Positions 58,047-64,000 of a stretch of DNA of 64,000 nucleotides are shown piece by piece. The notes below the pieces were generated by a model that saw only the letters and a list, made by a program, of their open reading frames with translations, did not search any database and was not told the DNA's origin. Source of the DNA: Dasypus novemcinctus. Taxonomy: Eukaryota > Chordata > Mammalia > Cingulata > Dasypodidae. Numbering within the stretch: position 1 is the first letter of the stretch; each line of letters begins with the position of its first letter. The stretch covers positions 118,508,228 through 118,572,227 of the forward strand of contig NC_080680.1 of the NCBI RefSeq assembly GCF_030445035.2, given 5' to 3'. The translations under genes and the position numbers were made by a program.

Positions 58047-61000
58047 AAAGGAGCCATCTCTTATTTGTAATTTCACACATCTTCTGAGGGCCATAATTTC
58101 TGCCTTCCAGAAGGAAATCCAAATCCATTCCCCTCATAATGATTTTGGCAATCAAGGACGGCAGAACTTTCACATCAATGAGAGCAGATTTTCTGCCACA
58201 AAAGCGAAAATTTACCATTTTAGAATAGGATTTTACTTTCCTTTTGTATTTTCTTTGTCTTTTTTTTTTTTGAAGATACATAGATCACAAAAAAATGTTA
58301 CATTAAAAAATATAAGAGGCTTCCACTAGTCCCATCTCCACTGACAAAGCACACAGAAAGTGTCATGTACTCCTGGGTCCCAAAGCTAATTTCAAATATT
58401 TAACTTTGGTAGCAGAATAATTTTCAGCATCTGAAATTAATTGGTATTGATTTTATTTTGATCTCTGAAGTCTTCAAATTCTTACCTGTTGCTTAAAGTC
58501 CTCCCTAACATCTACAAATAGGAACTATTCTTCATGGTGATTACATTATTTTTCATTCTAAAGCAAACTCCAGTGGTTATAGCTTTTCAACTTATTATAT
58601 AAAGTGAATGTTGAGTATATTCAGAAAAGCATCATAATCAGATAATTATTAAGATTCAATTTCTGATCAGACACAAAAAGCTTTAAAATTGTCAGGTTTT
58701 TTTTACTCTGAATCAGCAGGCGACAATATCCTCACCATTTTATATTCTGAGTAATTATCTCAAACATTTGTAGGCTGCTGCACCTTTGCTAACTATGAAT
58801 CTGTTAGCTGTAGATTTCACTGGTTTTAATAACAGAAATCATGATTATGATGGTGTTCAGACTATCTGACTCTGCTGTTATGTCTATGTGCAGTGCCCTG
58901 TGCTGACCCCTTTGGAGCAGTGTGCTTTTATAACTTACCCTGTCTGCACACATGGAAGTCACAGTGGTGTTTTAGCCTGAAACATGGTGCATTGGATGTG
59001 ATCTTTCTCATTGGAAGACACAAGAGAAAGTTAGGGAACAAAATCAATATGCTCCTCTGTATTTATTGACCTTGTCAAAACAGGATATAATCAGTAAGCC
59101 TACGCTTTGAGCACTGAATTTTTCACTGCCATCTTTATTCACTGGGAGCAGTACTGTTATTTTCTAAAAGGGAGGCTGAGGATCAATATAGCTACTAATA
59201 GTGTTGACTTGTCTACAGCTAATCGGCACTGTGAGTTGGATCTTCTTTATTATAGTCACTGACAGATGAGAAAACTTGGAATTGAGTCTACACTATGCCA
59301 AAGCAACTAAACAAAAATAGCTTCAAAAAACCTAGAAGAAACTTTTCGCCACGGCCCACAGAAAAGAGTCTGTCTATAATAAAAAAGTTTTGATTTGAAC
59401 TTATGTGATTCTGAGGGAAAATAATTTTCCTTAAAGATAATGATCTTGAAGATACATATCTCAACTAATATCTGAGGAGCATCTTCAGTGGAGCACTAAA
59501 ATATAAGTTTTCTCCTTATATTAAGTTTTGTAATTTAAAGCGAATAATGGCCTTGTCTTATAAAAGTAACTTAATTTTATCCAGTTTCTACATTTGGGAA
59601 AGTCATTCTACAATTGTATATAATTCTTGGGCCCTTAGAGGAAAACATCTTTAAGTGTGTCTTCTCACACAAGATGGCGATGGAAGAGGAGAAGTGTTAT
59701 CTTACTCACTAAGAAAATATTCAAAGTCAATGTAGAGAATTTCCAGCTGCAGATGGATCTCCAGGCAAAGTCTAATGTGCCCTACCTATTGTATAAAATT
59801 GTTTAGCAGTTTTGGAGGGTTATAAGTATTCTATTTTCAGAACTTCACCTGCAGTACATTACATTAGCATATAAAGGCACTGATTTCAACACACCTTTAG
59901 AATTATTTATTCCCTTTTCCAGCTGGTGAAATCTTATTTCCATGAGTATCAAAATTATATCTAGCTAGTGACCCATCTCATTTTATTAAAAAGTCAAGTA
60001 TTTCACCTGTATACTTCATTCATAATATGGAGATACCTCATTGATAAGTATATCTGCAAATCTACGGAAAATTATGATTTGCTCCACAAATCCATCGTAG
60101 CTATACTGGTCAAATGTATATTGCCAGAGCACTGGTTTGGGCTTTGTTCACCATCACTGCTTGGTGTTTTCACCATCACTCCTGCAGCTCGTGGATTCAC
60201 GCCTTCTTCTTAAGCTTCCACAGCTCTCCACATAGCAACCTTATTTCAGTATAGTTCCTACCTAATTTCACTACCAGAATTGTTAAAGTTATATTATAAC
60301 CTGTAAAAGATGTTATTAAAGCTTCAGGGATAACAAAAGGGAAATTCTGCTCCTACTACCTGTGGCTACTCTTGCAGGCAACAGGTCCTGACTCACCCTC
60401 ACAGGGCCCTGAAAGGAAGTCCCTGCCTAGTCGGAGAGACACTCCATGGAGCAAACCTGTCCCAGTCAGAGAATTCAATCTTCATTTTTTGAGGACCAAA
60501 GGACAATGACGGTTTCCTCCTACCCTTGGGTCAGAGACCTTCTTCCTGAGTCCCTCACTCTCCTATTCAAATATTGAGCTCTTCTCAACGTAATTGACAC
60601 TATTTGTGAACCAAATCTTCAAGGAGAACTTTGCTTTATCCTCACAGAAAAAGACATTAGAAACCAATAGGTACAATAGGCTATGATGAGGAAGGGCACA
60701 CATTAAATTGATTTATGCTTTTAAATAGAAGTAAGATTTTAAAACACAGAAGTAGGTTGTCCAGATACCCATGACTGTAATGCAGTAATCTTCTCCCTTT
60801 AACTTACTGTGCAGATCACTGAAGAATGCATTTTCCTGACACATGGGTTCTCCATAACATGTTTTTAGAAGTTCCCTAAAGAGCAGGCACAATGTTTATA
60901 GTGTTACATTGGTTAAAATATTATTTAACTAAACTAAGCATCACATATTTATTGAGGGTAAATTAATAAAGTTTATTCAGGATATATGAGAGAAACTCAT

Positions 61001-61322
61001 TGGCTATGTAATTAAACATATATAAAAATTGTTATTTGAGATATGTAAGTTGATAATTATAAGTAATTAAATCGCCACACCAATTAATTTAAATAACTAT
61101 AAATGATGATGTTGTCTAAGTTTACCTTTGTTTAAATTTTTTTCAAAATGTTCAAATATATTTAACTACATTCCATTTGTTGTTTTCTTTTTACAGCATA
61201 ATTTTGAATAGCATTCCAATTTTTCTATATTTTTATATTCCATTGATAATATTTTTAAAAATAAAACATTTGCAACACTTCAGAAACTATTGAATATCCA
61301 GGAGTAAATTCTGACCAGATGC
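58047..61322. other. Long stretch without recognised gene or element
   Basis: Mostly AT-rich single-copy-like DNA. A GC-richer patch at 60350-60600 with phrases such as 'ctcaccctcacagggccc' has no identity I can support. An 81-codon ORF at 59968-60213 lacks motifs. If conserved non-coding elements exist here, they would need alignment to reveal. Confidence 0.5.
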
Positions 61323-61327
61323 CTCAC

Positions 61328-61391
61328 TAATTAGTCAGTATTTTCCAGAAAACAGAACCAAAATGAAAGCTAGCTAGCTAGCTAGCTAGCT

Positions 61392-61470
<79 letters not shown>

Positions 61471-61934
61471 ATATAGACATTTAAATAGTTATGTGCATTA
61501 TGTGCATGTGTAGAGATTTACTTTAAGGAATTGGTTATGTATTTGCAGCAGCTGTCAAGTTGGAGATCTATAGGCAGGCCAACAGGCTAGAAATTCCTTT
61601 AAGTCGATGCTGCTCTCTTGACTCCAAAATCCATAAGGGAGGCCACTAGACTGGAAAATCAGAGAGGCTTAGGTGGTATAGTCATGACACAAAATTTCTT
61701 TTTACCTTTGGCATCCTTGCTCAAAAGGTGTCCTTGCTCATAAGGTTTCCACTTGATGCGTATGAGGACCATCCACCCACTGTATCCAGGACAAACATTT
61801 TAATTTAAAGCTAACTGATCTTAAATGCTAGTTCCATTTACAACACACTTCCACAAAAATATCAAGGGCAGTTTTCGACCAAACAACTGGACAATAAAGC
61901 CTAGCCCAGTTGACACATGAAATTAGCCATCACA
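61328..61934 (-). mobile_element. Solo LTR (related to LTR-B) carrying a microsatellite
   Basis: The element opens TAATTAGTCAGTATTTTCCAG and ends TTAGCCATCACA on the plus strand, with exact 5-bp TSDs ctcac at 61323-61327 and 61935-61939. 'ttactttaaggaattggtta', 'ggcaggccaacaggctaga' and 'cagttgacacatgaaatta' match the widespread mammalian LTR that begins (sense) tgatggctaatttcatgtgtc. About 100 bp after its plus-strand start is a (TAGC)n-(GATA)n microsatellite. Little else is altered. Confidence 0.82.
61368..61470 (+). repeat. Compound microsatellite (TAGC)n-(GATA)n
   Basis: About six TAGC units (61368-61392) are followed by about 18 perfect GATA units (61397-61470). The uninterrupted GATA run suggests recent expansion and a high chance of length polymorphism. 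It has grown from a TATA/GATA-rich part of the host LTR. Confidence 0.97.
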
Positions 61935-61984
61935 CTCACCATTTCAAAATACTATATTGTATTTTTAACTACAAACATGGGCAT

Positions 61985-63180
61985 TGTCTTAAATTTTTTT
62001 AATTAAAAATAATCAAAATCAGAAAATTAACACTAATACTTTACTAACATCTTAAATGCAGATCCCATTCAAATTTCAGCAATTGCTCCCAAAATGTCCT
62101 TTTAGCAAAATCATCCAATGCACTAATTGCATTGAGACACCATGTCTTTTTAAAATTGTCTCTTAATTTATGTTTAGCTGGTGTATCTCATGATTGTCTT
62201 CAGATTGTGAATCATTAGTAGGACTGTCACAAAATGGTTCTCATTGTACCTTAGGTGTCATGCAGTCTCACTGTGTCCCATTTCTGGTATGGTTGGTATG
62301 TTTTAGACTTTTCCACTGTAAAGATTCTCTACTTTTTTGTCATTATTAAGTATTTGAAGGAAGAGATAATTTTAAGCTATGTGAATATTCCATTTTTCAC
62401 AAAATTATTGTCTCTTTCATGGAGTTGTCTTATTTTATTCATTTTGATGTTCAATGTGTCTCTGGGTCGGAGAGTTAGAGTCCACTCAGTCTGACTTTGT
62501 GTCCTTTTGACATGTGTTCATTATTCTTTAGCATCCCCTTGGTTTATATCACAAAAAATGTTCCATATTCATATTTTCCCTGTCCTGGCTCTGGAACTAG
62601 CTATTTATCCAAGGAGTTCTGACTCCTTTTCTTGGAAAATAATATTTAGAAGTCAAAATCTAGGTGCTAGGGGTACTCACTGACATTGGAGTTTGCTATT
62701 CCCAACTTACTTACACATAGTCTACACATTTATACACACTCCCTCTTATCTATCATTCAATCTTCTATCTGTCATCCATTCATTGAAATCTATGAATGCA
62801 TACCAAGATTCCTGATTGCAATTCATATCATAGTGTTTTGTATTTATAATTCCAATTTTGACATTGAAAAACCAGATTTCCATTATCTTAATAAAATTAT
62901 TTATTTGGTCAGATCCCCCATATGTAATTAATTGTCCATCTCTGCCACTACTCCCTCCCCTATGTGGATGCCGTCCTTCCCCTGGTTGGCTCTTGCAGAG
63001 CACTCCAAGCTACTCCTTAGTGAGAATGCCCTCTTTATCACACTCAGCTCTGACTTGTCTCACCAGGATACCCACATTCTTGCATGGAAAGATGCCCTCC
63101 TCACCCAACTTGTAATCCAAAAGCTTTTGCCTGGCTTTTCCTTTGGTGTGCTTATGCCCTTAGACTCTCTTTGAGCCACT
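61985..63180 (-). mobile_element. L1M 3' UTR, antisense, long fragment
   Basis: The plus strand reads the reverse complement of an old L1M 3' end: 'aatcagaaaattaacactaa', 'ttcaaatttcagcaattgct', 'acttttccactgtaaagatt', 'tgtgtccttttgacatgtgt', 'atccaaggagttctgactcc', 'caaaatctaggtgctaggg' and 'gtactcactgacattgg'. The right third (62700-63180) is less certain. 15235-15700 is another copy of the left module. Confidence 0.75.
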
Positions 63181-63657
63181 GCCATGGGAGACAGCACCAT
63201 CATACCACCGCTTTCACCATTCTAAGTAATGGCTTTAAAATTGGATTGTTCAGGAAGGGAATTTAAGGGAAGGAAAAGGAAAGAAAGTGAAGGGGGTTAG
63301 GGTAAGAAGTGGAAGTGGAAGTGAAAGAGGAAACACAAAGATTAAAAATAAGAAATGTTTAATGTAAGAAAGAAATACAGACTTAATGAAACAACCCCCA
63401 ACATCTAAAATACTTGAAATAATTTTTCTTTGGAGTTATCTGCCAATTAACTATATTAGTCATTTCCAGGATTTATTGTTGATCTTTTAATTTGATTTGG
63501 GAAGTTTTTAAAAAATATTTCTTTGGAGTCAGTTACTCCTATATTTCCTTTGTTTTGTTACTAAAATATAGAAAACAAAAGATAAGAAAATGTTATATGT
63601 GTTAACTATTGGTTGTAGTAACAGGCATTTTTTATTATTGTTTTTCTTTTTATGCAC
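63181..63657. other. Purine-rich then AT-rich stretch, no gene
   Basis: 63255-63340 is an (AAGG/GAAG)-rich purine tract; the rest is AT-rich with nothing recognisable. Confidence 0.55.
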
Positions 63658-63658
63658 A

Positions 63659-63701
63659 CCTCCTCCTCCTCCTCCTCCTCCTCCTCCTCCTCCTCCTCCT
63701 C
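63659..63701 (+). repeat. (TCC)n microsatellite
   Basis: About 14 perfect TCC/CTC units. The leucine-rich run in the overlapping 66-codon ORF is simply this trinucleotide repeat read in frame. Confidence 0.97.
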
Positions 63702-63739
63702 ACAGTAAAGAAAAACTTTCCTATAATACTAGTGAGATA

Positions 63740-64000
63740 CAAATGTAAGGAACAGACATCTCCGTGTCTAAATTCCAGCAATAGCACATTGAAATATCAA
63801 AATATCTAGGTTTCAACAAAACATTGCAAAGTATACAAAGAAACAGGTAGTGATTATCTGACCAAATGAGATTAAGGCATTAGAATCCATCTATGAAGAG
63901 GAGCATATCTAGGACATATCAGACAAAAACTTTAAAAAACAGTCCAAAATATGCTCAAAGAGCTAAAGGAAAACATAGATAAAGAACAAAAGGAAATCAG
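63740..64000 (+). mobile_element. 5' part of an L1M (5' UTR/ORF1 start), running out of window
   Basis: The text 'ctaggtttcaacaaaacat', 'agacaaaaactttaaaaaac', 'tccaaaatatgctcaaagag' and 'ctaaaggaaaacatagataa' matches the early ORF1 region of L1M elements in sense orientation. It continues beyond the right edge. Confidence 0.7.

Noticed and set aside
57589..58087. Overlapping plus-strand ORFs of 95-149 codons
   Set aside because: All are antisense readings of the GC-rich DAS-III SINE at 57630-58033, and similar frames recur in SINEs at 20.3 and 28.4 kb.
63609..63809. Signal-peptide-like leucine-rich ORF
   Set aside because: The leucine run is the (TCC)n/(CTC)n microsatellite at 63659-63701.

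Overview
The window is gene-poor, AT-rich mammalian DNA from a xenarthran, almost certainly an armadillo (Dasypus). The evidence is five tRNA-derived SINEs of the DAS type, each with A/B boxes and target-site duplications (TSDs), plus a sixth SINE-like tRNA unit without a visible TSD. One, at 57630-58033, has the full-length DAS-III layout. There are also several copies of a MaLR-type LTR family whose ends read TGTAGCAGTTTG...CTAATACA, and an L1 3' UTR of xenarthran type. No intact protein-coding gene, no tRNA or rRNA gene and no CRISPR array was found.

Layout. 1-1203: 3' part of a MaLR provirus (internal region, polypurine tract, 3' LTR). 3.2-5.6 kb: old L1 pieces. 6.1-6.3 kb: a MER20-like hAT remnant. 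6.8-10.7 kb: the only GC-richer, gene-like stretch, with two in-phase exon-like ORFs and proline/serine-rich broken sequence, possibly a decayed SPATA31-type locus (low to moderate confidence). 11.8-16.5 kb: an MLT1 LTR, a hAT MITE, L1 fragments and a solo LTR with a 5-bp TSD. 16.5-31.2 kb: long unannotated AT-rich spans with L1, MLT1 and DAS SINE insertions. 31.2-32.1 kb: L1 3' UTR with a G-quadruplex motif. 35.4-37.1 kb: LTR and L2 remnants. 38.2-44.4 kb: two old L1 copies split by two LTRs, a SINE-like tRNA unit, a DAS SINE with TSD and a hAT element. 45.0-47.0 kb: a processed pseudogene of DNAJC2 (MPP11/ZRF1), inserted on the minus strand into an LTR; both insertions keep their TSDs. 47.9-50.3 kb: a MaLR provirus, itself split by a solo LTR. 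52-57 kb: MIR, an LTR-like element with palindromic ends, and L2. 57.6 kb: a young DAS-III SINE. 61.3-64.0 kb: an LTR carrying a large microsatellite, an antisense L1M 3' end, a (TCC)n tract and the 5' part of a further L1 that runs out of the window.

The genes here do not work together, because none looks functional. The value of the window is its readable order of insertion: old L1, L2, MIR and MLT1, then xenarthran MaLR LTRs and hAT MITEs, then the DNAJC2 retrocopy and DAS SINEs. No new biological system was found. The items most worth checking are the SPATA31-like remnant, a SINE with an expanded minisatellite, an unidentified 148-bp repeat pair and the LTR-like element at 52.3-52.8 kb. 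Repeat names come from recall of consensus patterns, not from a database search.
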